Notes: generated by a model not told the origin, from the sequence alone. A stretch of DNA of 64,000 bases from an uncultured Clostridia bacterium (GCA_949388605.1 CASKJV010000002.1:62001-126000); one strand, 5' to 3'; counted from the stretch's first letter, positions 27,502 through 37,601 are shown. Program-made: numbers and translations.

Positions 27502-27918
27502 TTAACCCCTCCAACCATTTACTACTACAGCAAAAATTAATGGTAATACTTGGCATATAAGTAATATAGTAACAAATGTTATTATAAGCATAAATCCTCT
27601 ATCTCTAACATCTAATTTTCTTATACCTAAGACATATTGATAGATAGAGCCTATTGCAATTCCAACAAAGCAAAGAGGTATACTATAAATTCTTACTATA
27701 TTTAATATATATGCAGCTACTCCATAAGGAGTAGAACCATACTTTTCAATATATTCATTAAGGTTGTTTCGTGTACTTTCTTTTATTTCAACTAATTCTG
27801 TAGCTTGAGTAGAATTCAACACTTCTTCTCCTGTAACAGCATACGATAATGAATATATACTCATTGAAGCAAATAATATTATAGATATTATTGCAATTAT
27901 TGATACTTTCTTTATCAT
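27502..27918 (-). CDS. Small secreted two-helix protein, VirB2/TrbC-like
   Basis: A 138-residue protein with a signal-peptide-like N-terminus (residues 1-27, ending near SLSYAVTG), a polar stretch, then two long hydrophobic segments (about 68-93 and 107-132) separated by a short charged loop (RKLDVRDRG). This layout is typical of VirB2/TrbC-type pilins of type IV secretion systems, though sequence similarity is not decisive. It is directly upstream of the CpaE/TadZ-like gene (five bases), so the two form a unit; no other secretion gene is here. AAAGGAGG precedes the ATG. Confidence 0.6.
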   Translation of the reverse strand: MIKKVSIIAIISIILFASMSIYSLSYAVTGEEVLNSTQATELVEIKESTRNNLNEYIEKYGSTPYGVAAYILNIVRIYSIPLCFVGIAIGSIYQYVLGIRKLDVRDRGFMLIITFVTILLICQVLPLIFAVVVNGWRG

Positions 27919-28056
27919 TTTTATAAAAACCTCCTTTAGGTTATTATTTTTTTACTTTGTACACACATTATAATACAATATATTGTAGAAAATATCAACC
28001 TAAAATCATTAATTTTTCCAATAATTTGCTTGTTTTATAGCACATATTTATTACAT

Positions 28057-28088
28057 AATTATTATGATAATAAATTATCATAATAATT
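28057..28088. repeat. Perfect AT-only inverted repeat
   Basis: AATTATTATGATAA, loop TAAA, then its exact complement. It lies in the roughly 400-base gap between the CpaE-like cluster and the DMT gene. The gap otherwise holds the hairpin at 28165 and no gene. Confidence 0.6.
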
Positions 28089-28164
28089 GTATTCTTAATC
28101 TTTGTTTTTGTCAAACTCAAATTTATAAAAATAATTCATATTTTACTATTTTTATAAATTGAAA

Positions 28165-28189
28165 AAACACTATATTTATTATAGTGTTT
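28165..28189 (-). terminator. Second hairpin downstream of the DMT gene
   Basis: AAACACTATA and TATAGTGTTT form a perfect 10-bp stem with a five-base loop, followed on the minus strand by TTTTTTC. It may back up the terminator at 28313. Confidence 0.6.
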
Positions 28190-28312
28190 CATTAAAAAAA
28201 ATATTTATTCGCTACTTTTTATCGTTTTTTTATTTTGCTTCTTATTATACTATAAAAGGAAAAAATTCAAATTTACAAAGTAAATTTCTAATTGATTTCT
28301 TAGTAATATAAT

Positions 28313-28340
28313 AAAAAGCTGAAGTCTATGCACCTTCAGC
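28313..28340 (-). terminator. Terminator overlapping the DMT gene end
   Basis: On the minus strand GCTGAAG, a loop containing the stop codon, and CTTCAGC are followed by TTTTTAT. The stem uses the last codons of the transporter gene. Confidence 0.8.
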
Positions 28341-29237
28341 CACCGCCAATACTAATATTCCGATTACTACACTTGCTATTGCACCATACTGTTTTAATGT
28401 CAATTTTTCCTTCAAGAAAATTCTTGACAAAATTATAGATACTACACATACAGATGAGATAATTGGTGCCGCAATAATAGCATTTCCACTCATTGCAAAA
28501 ACATATGTAAATTGTCCTGCGGTTTCACAAATACCTGCTAGCATTTTATCTTTTTGATGTAAAACATCTATTTTTTCTTTTCTTAATCTAATAAAAATTG
28601 TTAAAATTATTGCAGAAATTAAGAATGTTAATTCATATGATGTATTAGCAACAAGTTCTATTGTATCTTCTGTAATATCTATTAATGGTGATGTACTCAT
28701 TTCTAAATAATATGCATCTAAAAAACTTCCACAAGCATCAAATATTGCGTAAAGAAATGGCATACAAAATGCTATTATTGCTAATTTTTTTCCTAATCTT
28801 TTACTTTTGGGATTATCACTTTTTATTTCAAAAAATCCTATTAATAATATACCAATTACAATTAGAGTTATTCCCAAAATTGATAATCCATTAATTGTTT
28901 GTCCCAATATTAAAAAACATAATACTGATGTAATAGCACCAGAAGTATTTTCAATTGGATCTGATATAGATTCTTCTATATATTTCATTCCAAAAAAAGA
29001 TAGTGCCATTGAAAAAATATAGAAAAATGAAACTGGTAAATATATAATTATATTTTCAAAGTTGTAATTAATATCTTGAGTAAGTAAAATAAAAATTGCA
29101 TGTAATCCCATAAATAATCCAACAAATATACAAGTTTTTAAATGACTATATTTTTCTTTTTCATTTGCTCCTTTTTTATAAAATAATTCTGCTAACCCCC
29201 ATATTAGAGTTGTAATTATTGCAAATATAAACCACAT
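28326..29237 (-). CDS. DMT/EamA family transporter
   Basis: A 303-residue integral membrane protein with about ten hydrophobic segments in two five-helix halves, the drug/metabolite transporter pattern (start MWFIFAIITTLIWGLAELFY, later ILSRIFLKEKLTLKQYGAI and VIGILVL). A polar loop around residues 175-205 is longer than usual. The substrate is unknown. It lies three bases after the aluminium-resistance-type PLP enzyme gene, so it may export or import a product or substrate of that enzyme; that is inference. Confidence 0.85.
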   Translation of the reverse strand: MWFIFAIITTLIWGLAELFYKKGANEKEKYSHLKTCIFVGLFMGLHAIFILLTQDINYNFENIIIYLPVSFFYIFSMALSFFGMKYIEESISDPIENTSGAITSVLCFLILGQTINGLSILGITLIVIGILLIGFFEIKSDNPKSKRLGKKLAIIAFCMPFLYAIFDACGSFLDAYYLEMSTSPLIDITEDTIELVANTSYELTFLISAIILTIFIRLRKEKIDVLHQKDKMLAGICETAGQFTYVFAMSGNAIIAAPIISSVCVVSIILSRIFLKEKLTLKQYGAIASVVIGILVLAVAEGA

Positions 29238-29240
29238 TTT

Positions 29241-30509
29241 CTATTCTTCCTCCTCTTCTTTTAGCATATTTTCTATTGCCATCATTATTCCAATTTTACC
29301 ATATTCATAAGTTAAACCACCTTGCATATATGCAGTATATGGCTCACATAACGGCCCATCACAGCTCAATTCAATTGTTGCACCTGGAGTAAAACTTCCA
29401 CCTGCCATAATTTCTTTATGTGGATATCCTGGCATTTCATCTGGTACTGGTACAACATATGACTCAATTGGAGATCCTTTTTGAACTCCTTGGCAGAATT
29501 TTACTAATTTTTCTTCTGTTTTTAATTCGATTGTTTGAATTATATCAGCTCTTTTTTCATTATATTTTGGACTTACTCCTTCAAACCCGAACTTTTCCAA
29601 CATTCTGCTTGCAAATGTCATAGTTTTTAATACAGATTTTACTACAGATGGAGCCATAAATATTCCTTTATAATATGACAGCATCTGATTAAAATTAGCC
29701 CCCAATTCTTTACCTACACATGGTGCTGTTAATCTTTCTGCTACTTGGTGAACCAAATCTTTTCTTCCAATCACATATCCTCCACTAGTTGCAATTCCAG
29801 CTCCCAAATTTTTCATTAAAGAACTAACAAATATATCTGCACCAACTTGTGTTGGTTCCTTATCTTCAACAAATTCTCCATAACAATTATCTACCATAAT
29901 TATTATATCTTTATTAATTTCTTTAATTTTAGATATTACTTTTTCAATTTTATCTATATTTAAACTTTTTCTTTGAGAATATCCTCTAGAGCGTTGTAAT
30001 TCAATTAATTTTATATTTCCTTTTTTTACTCTTTCTACAATTTTTTCATAATCAAAATCATTGTTAATAAGTTCTATTTGTTCATATTTTATTCCATGTT
30101 TAATTAGGGAATTTTCACTGTCTCCTGAAAGTCCAATAACACTTTTTAAAGTATCATATGGTTCTCCTGAAATACTTATCATTGTATCGCCATATTTTAA
30201 AAGTCCAAATAAAGTTAAAGTTAATGCATGAGTTCCGGACATTATTTGTGGTCTAACTAGAGCATCTTCTGCTCCAAAAATCTGTGAATATATCTTTTCA
30301 AGTTTTTCTCTTCCTCCGTCATAATATCCATATCCTGTAATTTCATTAAAATCTGTTGTAGAAACTTTATTATCTTGAAAAGCTTTAAGAACTTTCATAC
30401 TAGATTTCATACACGTTTTTTCATATTCATTAAAAATAGGTTGTAATTCTTCTTCAACCAAATTTGCAACCTCTATTATTTTGTTACTAATTCCAAATTC
30501 TTTATACAT
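29241..30509 (-). CDS. PLP enzyme of the aluminium-resistance/methionine gamma-lyase-like family
   Basis: A fold-type I PLP enzyme of the COG4100 family, annotated as aluminium resistance protein or cystathionine beta-lyase-like; the real substrate is unclear. The PLP-binding Lys is in SSLMKNLGAGIATSGGY, with MVDNCYGEF providing the PLP-ring Asp, and GYGYYDGGREKLEKIY near the start. The C-terminal half includes MAGGSFTPGATIELSCDGP, characteristic of this family. I start at 30509 (MYKEFGISN), because GGGAG lies eight bases upstream, rather than five codons earlier. The length is 422 residues. Confidence 0.88.
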   Translation of the reverse strand: MYKEFGISNKIIEVANLVEEELQPIFNEYEKTCMKSSMKVLKAFQDNKVSTTDFNEITGYGYYDGGREKLEKIYSQIFGAEDALVRPQIMSGTHALTLTLFGLLKYGDTMISISGEPYDTLKSVIGLSGDSENSLIKHGIKYEQIELINNDFDYEKIVERVKKGNIKLIELQRSRGYSQRKSLNIDKIEKVISKIKEINKDIIIMVDNCYGEFVEDKEPTQVGADIFVSSLMKNLGAGIATSGGYVIGRKDLVHQVAERLTAPCVGKELGANFNQMLSYYKGIFMAPSVVKSVLKTMTFASRMLEKFGFEGVSPKYNEKRADIIQTIELKTEEKLVKFCQGVQKGSPIESYVVPVPDEMPGYPHKEIMAGGSFTPGATIELSCDGPLCEPYTAYMQGGLTYEYGKIGIMMAIENMLKEEEEE

Positions 30510-30616
30510 TTCTATTTCTCCCACAAAATATTTTTTTCTATAATATTATAAATTAAATGTAATATTATGTCAAAAAAAACAAAATACCACATTTAAATTT
30601 GATATCATTTTAGCAA

Positions 30617-30802
<186 letters not shown>

Positions 30803-30862
30803 CAAAAATTAGCGAAGCTTTTATTTAGTAGGAAGTGCTGAGCACTTTCCTACTAAATAAAA
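30803..30862. repeat. Dispersed palindromic repeat R2, copy 1
   Basis: The block AAAATTAGCGAAGCTTTT followed by a TTTATTTAGTAGGAAGTGCT palindrome recurs at 46697-46752 with a few changes. The palindrome arms pair almost perfectly around a single G. Both copies lie just beside a terminator between genes. Confidence 0.75.
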
Positions 30863-30890
30863 AAGATATAATATTGAAAATTATATCTTT
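30862..30890 (-). terminator. Terminator after the PPIase gene
   Basis: AAAGATATAA and TTATATCTTT arms with a nine-base loop, followed on the minus strand by TTTTTTATT, 35 bases past the 30925 stop. Confidence 0.75.
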
Positions 30891-30924
30891 TCTATTTTAT
30901 AATTTCTAGTTTTAAAAAATTATT

Positions 30925-31716
30925 TTATTTAGAGTAATTTGTAACTTCAATGCTTTCAATAATAATATCTTCTACTGGTACACTTTCCTCTCCTGTTGAA
31001 GACATTGTTTTATCAACTTTGACAATTTCATCTACAACATTCATACCTTCATAAACTTGCCCAAATACTGTATATTGCATATATAAACTTAAATATCCAC
31101 CAAATTCTTTATATTGTTCAATTAATTCTGTTGGATATCCACCATTTTTTAAATATCTTCCCATTGTTTCTGATGGATTAGCTTGTACAATAAAAAATTG
31201 ACTTCCTATACTATTGGGTAAGCTAGACATTGCCATACATAAAGCTCCTCTATATGGAACTACACTATTATTCAATTCTGTTTCAAAACCACTTCCCCAT
31301 ATGCTTTCTCCACCTGTTCCGTCTCCTTTTGGATCTCCACCTTGTATCATAAATTCTTCCATTACTCTATGAAATGTTAATCCATCATAATATCCTTCTT
31401 TAGCATGTGTGATAAAATTTTCAACTGCTTTTGGGGCTATATCATTAAAGAATTTAACTTTAATATCACCAAATTTTTTAACATGTAAGATTGCAACTGT
31501 TTCTCCCTCTTTTGGCATTGACATTTGTTTTTCAGCATTTCCTTTATAGTCTACTTCTTTATTGTTTGTAGAATTATTTGTATTACTTGTATTTGTATTT
31601 GAAGTTTTTTTAGGAATATTTACCTGACTATTTTCTTTATTACTACATCCTGAAAAGCAAAATAACATTGATAATAAAATTAACATTATTAATAAATAAC
31701 AAATAATTTTTTTCAT
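30925..31716 (-). CDS. Lipoprotein cyclophilin-type peptidyl-prolyl isomerase
   Basis: A secreted lipoprotein with a signal sequence and lipobox CFSGC (Cys about residue 24), an Asn/Thr-rich linker, then a cyclophilin domain: VKFFNDIAPKAVENFITHAK, YYDGLTFHRVMEEFMIQGGDP (catalytic FHRV and QGGD), AMSSLPNSIGSQFFI (family MAxxxxxNSxGSQFF). It probably assists folding of exported proteins at the membrane. The start at 31716 has AAGGAG six bases upstream; an ATG six codons earlier lacks this spacing. It follows a small lipoprotein gene by 31 bases. Confidence 0.94.
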   Translation of the reverse strand: MKKIICYLLIMLILLSMLFCFSGCSNKENSQVNIPKKTSNTNTSNTNNSTNNKEVDYKGNAEKQMSMPKEGETVAILHVKKFGDIKVKFFNDIAPKAVENFITHAKEGYYDGLTFHRVMEEFMIQGGDPKGDGTGGESIWGSGFETELNNSVVPYRGALCMAMSSLPNSIGSQFFIVQANPSETMGRYLKNGGYPTELIEQYKEFGGYLSLYMQYTVFGQVYEGMNVVDEIVKVDKTMSSTGEESVPVEDIIIESIEVTNYSK

Positions 31717-31747
31717 AATAATCTCCTTATACATATTTTTTAATTTA

Positions 31748-31963
31748 CTATACTACATATGATTCTTTATCAGTATTAAATAATCTATTTAGTCTAGCTT
31801 TTATCCAATCTATAACTCCATCAACTTTTTCAGTTGTATCTTCATCTACTGAAGCTGACACACTACTATTTGTTGTTTCAATTTGTAAAGTACATCCTGA
31901 TAAAATAAACACAGTAGAAATTAACACTATTATTAAAAATATTATTGCACATACTTTTTTCAT
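31748..31963 (-). CDS. Small lipoprotein of unknown function
   Basis: A 71-residue protein with a signal peptide and lipobox LSGC (Cys at residue 24), then a short acidic Ser/Thr stretch and a possible amphipathic helix (GVIDWIKARLNRLFN). The ATG follows TAGGAGG. It lies upstream of the PPIase lipoprotein gene on the same strand, so both may act at the outer face of the membrane. No family is recognised. Confidence 0.75.
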   Translation of the reverse strand: MKKVCAIIFLIIVLISTVFILSGCTLQIETTNSSVSASVDEDTTEKVDGVIDWIKARLNRLFNTDKESYVV

Positions 31964-32141
31964 TTAATTTCCTCCTAAAATTCCCAAATATTTTTATAAA
32001 CTATTTTACTTTTATAATGATTATACTATATTAATTAATTTAATCAAACCTTTTGTTATTAATAATTATATTTACATTATATAAAATATTTAAATAAGTA
32101 ATCTATAAATATTTTTATATAGATTATAAGAAGTACTAAAT

Positions 32142-32642
32142 TTATCTATCAAAATAATTACTTATTTCTTGTAAATTATCAAAATTGCATTGTCTTTCAA
32201 TATCATATGCAACAATAGCTACAGAGTTAGATAAATTTAAAGAACGTAATCCTTCTCTCATTGGAATTCTAATTGTTTTATTTATATATTTTTGTAAAAT
32301 ATCTTCTGGTAGTCCTTTTGTTTCTTTACCAAATAGTAAAAATATTTCATCATAGTTTTTATAATTAGGTTCTGAATATACATGTTTTCCCTTTGTAGTT
32401 ACAAAAAACATATTACTTTCTTCTGGTTTATATTTATTTAAAAATTCTGAAAAACTTATATGTTCTTCAATTTCCAATTTATCCCAATAGTCTAATCCCG
32501 CCCTTTTAACTTGTTTTTCTGATATAGAAAATCCTAAAGGATATACTAAATGTAATTTAGCTCCTAATGCAGCACATGTTCTTGCTATATTTCCAGTATT
32601 TTGTGGTATTTCTGGTTCAACTAATACTATATTTAATTTCAT
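32142..32642 (-). CDS. trmL: tRNA (cytidine/uridine-2'-O)-methyltransferase TrmL
   Basis: SPOUT methyltransferase that 2'-O-methylates the wobble base 34 of certain tRNA-Leu species. Motifs are EPEIPQNTGNIARTCA at the start, LFGKETKGLPE, and IPMREGLRSLNLSNSVAIVAYD at the knot. With the start at 32642 (MKLNIVLVEPE; AAGAAGG upstream) the protein has 166 residues, the normal length; an upstream ATG would add ten unrelated residues. Confidence 0.94.
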   Translation of the reverse strand: MKLNIVLVEPEIPQNTGNIARTCAALGAKLHLVYPLGFSISEKQVKRAGLDYWDKLEIEEHISFSEFLNKYKPEESNMFFVTTKGKHVYSEPNYKNYDEIFLLFGKETKGLPEDILQKYINKTIRIPMREGLRSLNLSNSVAIVAYDIERQCNFDNLQEISNYFDR

Positions 32643-32774
32643 ATGATTTACCTTCTTTTTATTAAATTTCAAATATTATAACATATATTTTGTTTATAAT
32701 CTACAAAAAATATATTGAAAAAAATTTATATTATTGATAATATATTTTATATTATACTAAGGATGGTGAATTTA

Positions 32775-33146
32775 ATGAAAGTTGTATTTCCTTGCGAAGG
32801 TTCTCTTGTTCTAATGAAACAAGATTTAGATATTCTAAAAGCATTTTATAATACTTCGCTTTTACAATCAAAAATGTTAGATATTTATAAACAATCAGAC
32901 ACTATAATTCAAGTAGGAAACTTCAACTATATTCCAGAAAAAAACAATATTATTTTACACAAGGCTCATTTTCTTACAATTGAAAAAATGAGAAAAATTT
33001 TAGGAATTTATAATGATTCAGAAAAACAAGAGAAATCAACATCTGAAAATATTAACAAAAATACAGAATATAATAACAATGATAAAATTTCAGATAACGA
33101 CTTATTATCCAATCCTTTCTTTCAAACATTAAAACCATTAAATTAA
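32775..33146 (+). CDS. Small protein of unknown function
   Basis: A 123-residue protein starting MKVVFPCEGSLVLMKQDLDI at 32775, where AAGGATGGTG precedes the ATG. An upstream in-frame ATG at 32715 lacks a ribosome site. The first 80 residues look folded; residues 80-123 are Asn/Ser/Lys-rich and probably disordered. No family recognised. It lies 15 bases upstream of another small gene with its own ribosome site, forming a two-gene unit. Confidence 0.65.
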   Translation: MKVVFPCEGSLVLMKQDLDILKAFYNTSLLQSKMLDIYKQSDTIIQVGNFNYIPEKNNIILHKAHFLTIEKMRKILGIYNDSEKQEKSTSENINKNTEYNNNDKISDNDLLSNPFFQTLKPLN

Positions 33147-33161
33147 CAAGGAGAATTAATT

Positions 33162-33434
33162 ATGAATCAACCAAAAATATTTAATTCAACAGGTGAAAAA
33201 TTAAATATGAATATAATATTTTCATTCACTTGTAAAGAAAATGGAAAAAATTATGTAGCAATTGAAAATCATAATGATATTTTTGAAAAAAATAGTAGAT
33301 ATGCTAATCTTGATATTTTTGAAATTATAAAAGTAAAAACTAAGTCTATATATATTTCAGATATACCAAAAGAAGAATGGGAACTTGTAAAACATGCATT
33401 ACAATACAACGTCTTTGCAAAAATGGGAAATTAA
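33162..33434 (+). CDS. Small DUF1292-like protein
   Basis: A 90-residue protein with ENGKNYVAIENHND and LDIFEIIKVK, faintly resembling DUF1292 proteins such as that at 22294. The ATG follows AAGGAGAATTAATT. It ends with EEWELVKHALQYNV. It is second in the unit with the 32775 gene and is followed by a bidirectional terminator. Function unknown. Confidence 0.6.
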   Translation: MNQPKIFNSTGEKLNMNIIFSFTCKENGKNYVAIENHNDIFEKNSRYANLDIFEIIKVKTKSIYISDIPKEEWELVKHALQYNVFAKMGN

Positions 33435-33493
33435 TACAACTTTGAAACAAAACTTTATACTTTAGTAATTTCTAAGAATTTTCTTATTATATC

Positions 33494-33539
33494 AAAAAAT
33501 CTCGTATTTCTTTTTAAGTAAAGATTTACGAGATTTTTT
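33494..33539. terminator. Bidirectional terminator between 33162 gene and maf
   Basis: AAAAAATCTCGTA and TACGAGATTTTTT arms with a 20-base loop, with A and T runs on the two sides. It lies between convergent genes and serves both. Its arms resemble those of the terminator at 37602. Confidence 0.85.
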
Positions 33540-33597
33540 AAATTCTGTACTACTTATAAATATTTTAATATAATTAGTTTATAATAATTGCTGAAAA

Positions 33598-34173
33598 TTA
33601 TAATATTTCATTTTCTTTTAAAATTCTATATACTCTATCTATTGGTAAACCAACAACACTCATATAATTTCCTCTAATTCCACTAATATATTTAGCAAAA
33701 CTACTTTGAATAGCATATGATCCCGCTTTATCATATGGTTCTTCAGAATCCACATAATCTATTATTTCTGCATCAGAAATAGAGTCTACTATAATTTCTG
33801 TTTTTATAACTTCTTTATACTCTTCATATTTTCCCTGATTTTCAATTAATATAGCTAAACTTGTATATACATAATGTCTGTCGTCTTGTAATTCTTTTAG
33901 CATTCTTATTGCATCTGCTCTATTTTTTGGTTTACCAAAAATTTTATTATTTTTTACAACTATTGTATCTGAACCAATAATTGTTCTATCACCTTGTGTA
34001 TTATTAAATACATCTAATGCTTTACCATATGCTAGTTCTTTTGATTGTTCTTCAATATTTAACTGTTCTAACATTTTTTCTTCATAATTACTTGGTATTA
34101 TTTCGAAATCAATTTTAGCAAGTTCTAAAATTGCTGCTCTTCTTTCTGATTGTGATGCTAATATTATTTTCAT
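33598..34173 (-). CDS. maf: Maf-like nucleoside triphosphate pyrophosphatase
   Basis: Maf proteins hydrolyse dTTP/UTP or modified nucleotides and also influence septation in Bacillus. The signature ILASQSERRAAIL is at the start, followed by IIPSNYEE, IGSDTIVV, the KPKNRADAIRML segment, and the catalytic DKAGSYAIQ. The length of 191 residues is normal. A convergent terminator lies 59 bases beyond its stop. Confidence 0.95.
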   Translation of the reverse strand: MKIILASQSERRAAILELAKIDFEIIPSNYEEKMLEQLNIEEQSKELAYGKALDVFNNTQGDRTIIGSDTIVVKNNKIFGKPKNRADAIRMLKELQDDRHYVYTSLAILIENQGKYEEYKEVIKTEIIVDSISDAEIIDYVDSEEPYDKAGSYAIQSSFAKYISGIRGNYMSVVGLPIDRVYRILKENEIL

Positions 34174-34435
34174 ATTTTTTTCCCCTTTTATTATATTTTT
34201 TAACTACATAATTTTCACTTTCATTCTAATTATATAATTTTAACTTTTCACTGTCAATTATAATATTATTAAATTATTTTTCCTTGAATTTCATTACATT
34301 TCAGAATTTTTAAGAATTATTTTCATTTTTTCCTATTGAATTTATATAATCCTTATGTTAAAATTTATTACTGGAAAATTTGATAAGAATAAAACACAAT
34401 TTGTGGGAAAAAATAAAATAAAAAAGGAGGATATT

Positions 34436-36670
34436 ATGAAATTTGAACAATGGAATGGATTTAAAGAAGGTTCTTGGGAAAAAGAAGTAAACGTTAGAAA
34501 TTTTATTCAAAAAAATTATACACCTTATGAAGGCGATTCTTCTTTTCTATCTAATGCTACAGAAAAAACAAAACAGCTTTGGGCAGAAGTATTAGATTTA
34601 TACAAAAAAGAAAGAGAAGCAGGTGGAGTTTTAGCAATTTCAAACGATATAGCCTCAACAATTTCAAGTCATGATGCAGGATATATAAATAAAGAATTAG
34701 AAGAAATTGTTGGTCTTCAAACAGAAGAACCATTAAAAAGAGCCATTATGCCAAATGGTGGTATACGAATTGTTGAAAAATCATGTGCAGCTTATAATCA
34801 AAAAGTATCTGACAAATTAGAAGATATATATCATAATTATAGAAGAACACATAATGATGGTGTATTTACAGCTTATACTCCAGAAATTAGAGCTGCTAGA
34901 AGTTCTCACTTAATCACTGGATTACCAGATGGTTATGGACGTGGAAGAATTATTGGTGATTACAGAAGAGTTGCATTATATGGTATAGATTTCTTAATAG
35001 AAGAAAAGAAAAAAGACTTTGCAAATATTATTAGTTCTAACATGTCAGAAGAAATTATAAGAGAAAGAGAAGAACATAATGATCAAATATTAGCTTTACA
35101 AGAATTAAAAGTAATGGCTGAAAAATACGGATGTGATATTTCTAAGCCAGCTTCAAACGCAAAAGAAGCTGTTCAATGGACATATTTTGGTTATCTAGGA
35201 GCTATAAAAGAGCAAAATGGTGCAGCTATGAGTATTGGTAGAACAGCAACATTTTTAGATATATATTTTGAAAGAGATTTAAAAAATGGTGTTCTAACAG
35301 AAGCGGAAGCCCAAGAAATAATGGATCATTTTGTTATGAAATTAAGAATGGTTAGATTTTTAAGAACTCCTGAATATGATGAATTATTTAGTGGTGATCC
35401 AGTTTGGGTTACTGAAAGTATTGGTGGTATGGGAATTGATGGTAGAACTTTAGTTACTAAAAACTCTTTTAGAGTACTACACACTTTAGAAACATTAGGT
35501 CCTGCACCAGAACCAAATTTAACTGTTTTATGGTCTACAAGATTACCTAAAGGATTTAAAGATTATTGTACTGGTTTATCAATTAAAACAAGTTCAATTC
35601 AATATGAAAATGATGATTTAATGAGAGAATATTGGGGCGACGATTATGGTATAGCTTGTTGTGTATCTGCTATGAGAATTGGTAAACAAATGCAATTTTT
35701 TGGTGCTAGAGCAAACTTAGCAAAAACTTTATTATATGCCATTAATGGTGGTAGAGATGAGATGTCTGGTAAACAAGTTACAGATAAAATGCTTCCAGTT
35801 ACTTCAGAATATCTAGATTTTGATGAAGTTTGGGAAAAATTTGACAAAATGTGTGATTGGGTTTCTAGAGTTTATATAAATGCTTTAAATATAATTCATT
35901 ATATGCATGATAAATATTGTTATGAAAAATTAGAAATGGCTTTACATGACAGAGAAATATTAAGAACAATGGCTTGTGGTATAGCTGGATTATCTATAGT
36001 AGCAGATTCATTCTCAGCTATGAAATATGCAAAAGTAAAAGTTATTAGAGACGAAACAGGATTAGCAATTGATTATAAAGTTGAAGGTGACTTTCCTAAA
36101 TATGGTAATGATGATGACAGAGTTGATCAAATTGCAGTTGATATTGTAAAAATGTTTATGAATAAATTAAAACAACATCCAACTTATAGAAATTCAAAAA
36201 CTACAATGTCTATCTTAACAATCACTTCTAATGTAGTTTATGGTAAAGCAACTGGAACAACTCCAGATGGAAGAGAAGCAGGAGCACCATTTGGACCTGG
36301 TGCAAATCCAATTCATGGAAGAGATACTCACGGGGCTTTATCTGTTTTAAATACAATGACAAAATTGCCTTATAAACATGCAGAAGATGGTATTTCTTAT
36401 ACTTTTGCAGTAGTTCCTAGTGCATTAGGTCATGATGAACAAACTAGAATTAATAATCTAACTTCTTTACTTGATGGTTATTTTTCAAAATTCAGTCATC
36501 ATATAAATGTAAATGTATTTGATAGAACTCTACTAGAGGATGCTATGGAACATCCAGAAAAATATCCTCAACTTACAATAAGAGTTTCTGGATATGCAGT
36601 TAACTTTGTAAAATTAACTAGAGAACAACAATTAGATGTTATTAATAGAACAATTCATGAAAGAATTTAA
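34436..36670 (+). CDS. pflB: Pyruvate formate-lyase
   Basis: Glycyl-radical enzyme that converts pyruvate and CoA to acetyl-CoA and formate in anaerobic fermentation. The catalytic cysteines are C408 and C409 in GIACCVSAM, and the glycyl radical site is G719 in RVSGYAV near the C-terminus. The length of 744 residues matches PFL rather than the glycerol or choline lyases. The ATG at 34436 follows AAAAAAGGAGG; an ATG 27 codons earlier lacks a ribosome site. The activase gene pflA follows after a terminator. The enzyme is oxygen-sensitive. Confidence 0.97.
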   Translation: MKFEQWNGFKEGSWEKEVNVRNFIQKNYTPYEGDSSFLSNATEKTKQLWAEVLDLYKKEREAGGVLAISNDIASTISSHDAGYINKELEEIVGLQTEEPLKRAIMPNGGIRIVEKSCAAYNQKVSDKLEDIYHNYRRTHNDGVFTAYTPEIRAARSSHLITGLPDGYGRGRIIGDYRRVALYGIDFLIEEKKKDFANIISSNMSEEIIREREEHNDQILALQELKVMAEKYGCDISKPASNAKEAVQWTYFGYLGAIKEQNGAAMSIGRTATFLDIYFERDLKNGVLTEAEAQEIMDHFVMKLRMVRFLRTPEYDELFSGDPVWVTESIGGMGIDGRTLVTKNSFRVLHTLETLGPAPEPNLTVLWSTRLPKGFKDYCTGLSIKTSSIQYENDDLMREYWGDDYGIACCVSAMRIGKQMQFFGARANLAKTLLYAINGGRDEMSGKQVTDKMLPVTSEYLDFDEVWEKFDKMCDWVSRVYINALNIIHYMHDKYCYEKLEMALHDREILRTMACGIAGLSIVADSFSAMKYAKVKVIRDETGLAIDYKVEGDFPKYGNDDDRVDQIAVDIVKMFMNKLKQHPTYRNSKTTMSILTITSNVVYGKATGTTPDGREAGAPFGPGANPIHGRDTHGALSVLNTMTKLPYKHAEDGISYTFAVVPSALGHDEQTRINNLTSLLDGYFSKFSHHINVNVFDRTLLEDAMEHPEKYPQLTIRVSGYAVNFVKLTREQQLDVINRTIHERI

Positions 36671-36672
36671 CT

Positions 36673-36706
36673 AAAAATGGAAGATTGAAAAGTCTTCCAT
36701 TTTTTA
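36673..36706 (+). terminator. Terminator after pflB
   Basis: AAAATGGAAGA and TCTTCCATTTTTT arms with an eight-base loop and T run, directly after the pflB stop. Readthrough or a weak promoter at 36710-36730 must supply pflA. Confidence 0.8.
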
Positions 36707-36756
36707 TGATTATAATATATAATATAAAGTGAAAATGTATTAAATGGAGAAAAATT

Positions 36757-37470
36757 ATGTTAGGTCGTATTCATTCAACTGAATCTTTTGGAACTGTTGA
36801 TGGTCCAGGTATCAGATTTGTAATCTTTATGCAAGGCTGTACTTTAAAATGTAAATACTGTCATAATAGAGATACTTGGGAAGTCAATTCTGGAAATTTA
36901 GTTTCTATAGAGGAATTAATAAAAGAAATAAAAAACTATAAAGCTTATATAGATAATTCTGGTGGAGGAGTTACTGTTTCTGGTGGAGAGCCACTTATAC
37001 AAGCTGAATTTGTTACAGAACTTTTTAAACAATTAAAACAACTTGGAATTCATACAGCTCTTGATACTGCTGGTAGTCTTCCCCTTTCTAATTCAATAAA
37101 AGAATTGTTAAAATATACAGATTTAGTATTATTAGATATTAAACATATTAATGATGAAAAATCAAAACAATTAACTGGTTTCTCTAATAAGAATAATTTG
37201 GAATTCGCAAAATATTTGTCTAATATAAATATTCCTGTATGGATTAGACAAGTTTTAGTTCCTGGATATACTGATGATGAATTTGATTTACAAAAATTAA
37301 AAGAATTTATAGATAGTTTATCAAATGTTCAAAAAGTAGAACTACTTCCTTATCATAATCTTGGTAAATTCAAATGGAAAGAACTTAATGATAAATATGA
37401 ATTAGAAAATGTAATTCCACCATCACAAAAAGATATCGAAAAAGCAAAACAAATTTTAGGAATATCTTAA
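36757..37470 (+). CDS. pflA: Pyruvate formate-lyase activating enzyme
   Basis: Radical SAM enzyme that installs the glycyl radical on PflB. The cluster motif is CTLKCKYC at residues 28-35, preceded by the family hallmark GTVDGPGIRFVIFMQG and followed by SGGGVTVSGGEPL. The length of 237 residues is normal. It lies 86 bases after pflB, separated by a hairpin that probably lowers its expression relative to the enzyme. Confidence 0.97.
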   Translation: MLGRIHSTESFGTVDGPGIRFVIFMQGCTLKCKYCHNRDTWEVNSGNLVSIEELIKEIKNYKAYIDNSGGGVTVSGGEPLIQAEFVTELFKQLKQLGIHTALDTAGSLPLSNSIKELLKYTDLVLLDIKHINDEKSKQLTGFSNKNNLEFAKYLSNINIPVWIRQVLVPGYTDDEFDLQKLKEFIDSLSNVQKVELLPYHNLGKFKWKELNDKYELENVIPPSQKDIEKAKQILGIS

Positions 37471-37475
37471 ATATT

Positions 37476-37502
37476 ACGAATTCAAAATTCTACAGTTAAG
37501 AA
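37476..37502. repeat. Dispersed repeat R1, short copy after pflA
   Basis: ACGAATTCAAAATTCTACAG and the next seven bases match 53402-53428 at 25 of 27 positions. It sits immediately downstream of the pflA stop. Confidence 0.65.
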
Positions 37503-37510
37503 TTATCAGA

Positions 37511-37543
37511 TGCACACAATTTTACATAGTAAAATTGTGTGCA
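37511..37543 (+). terminator. Hairpin after pflA
   Basis: TGCACACAATTTT and AAAATTGTGTGCA form a perfect 13-bp stem with a seven-base loop, followed by ATATTTT. Likely the pflA terminator or part of a repeat element. Confidence 0.6.
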
Positions 37544-37601
37544 ATATTTTCCGAAAATTTTATATTATATGAATTACGGAGCAATTTCTTATCCTAGAAA
37601 C

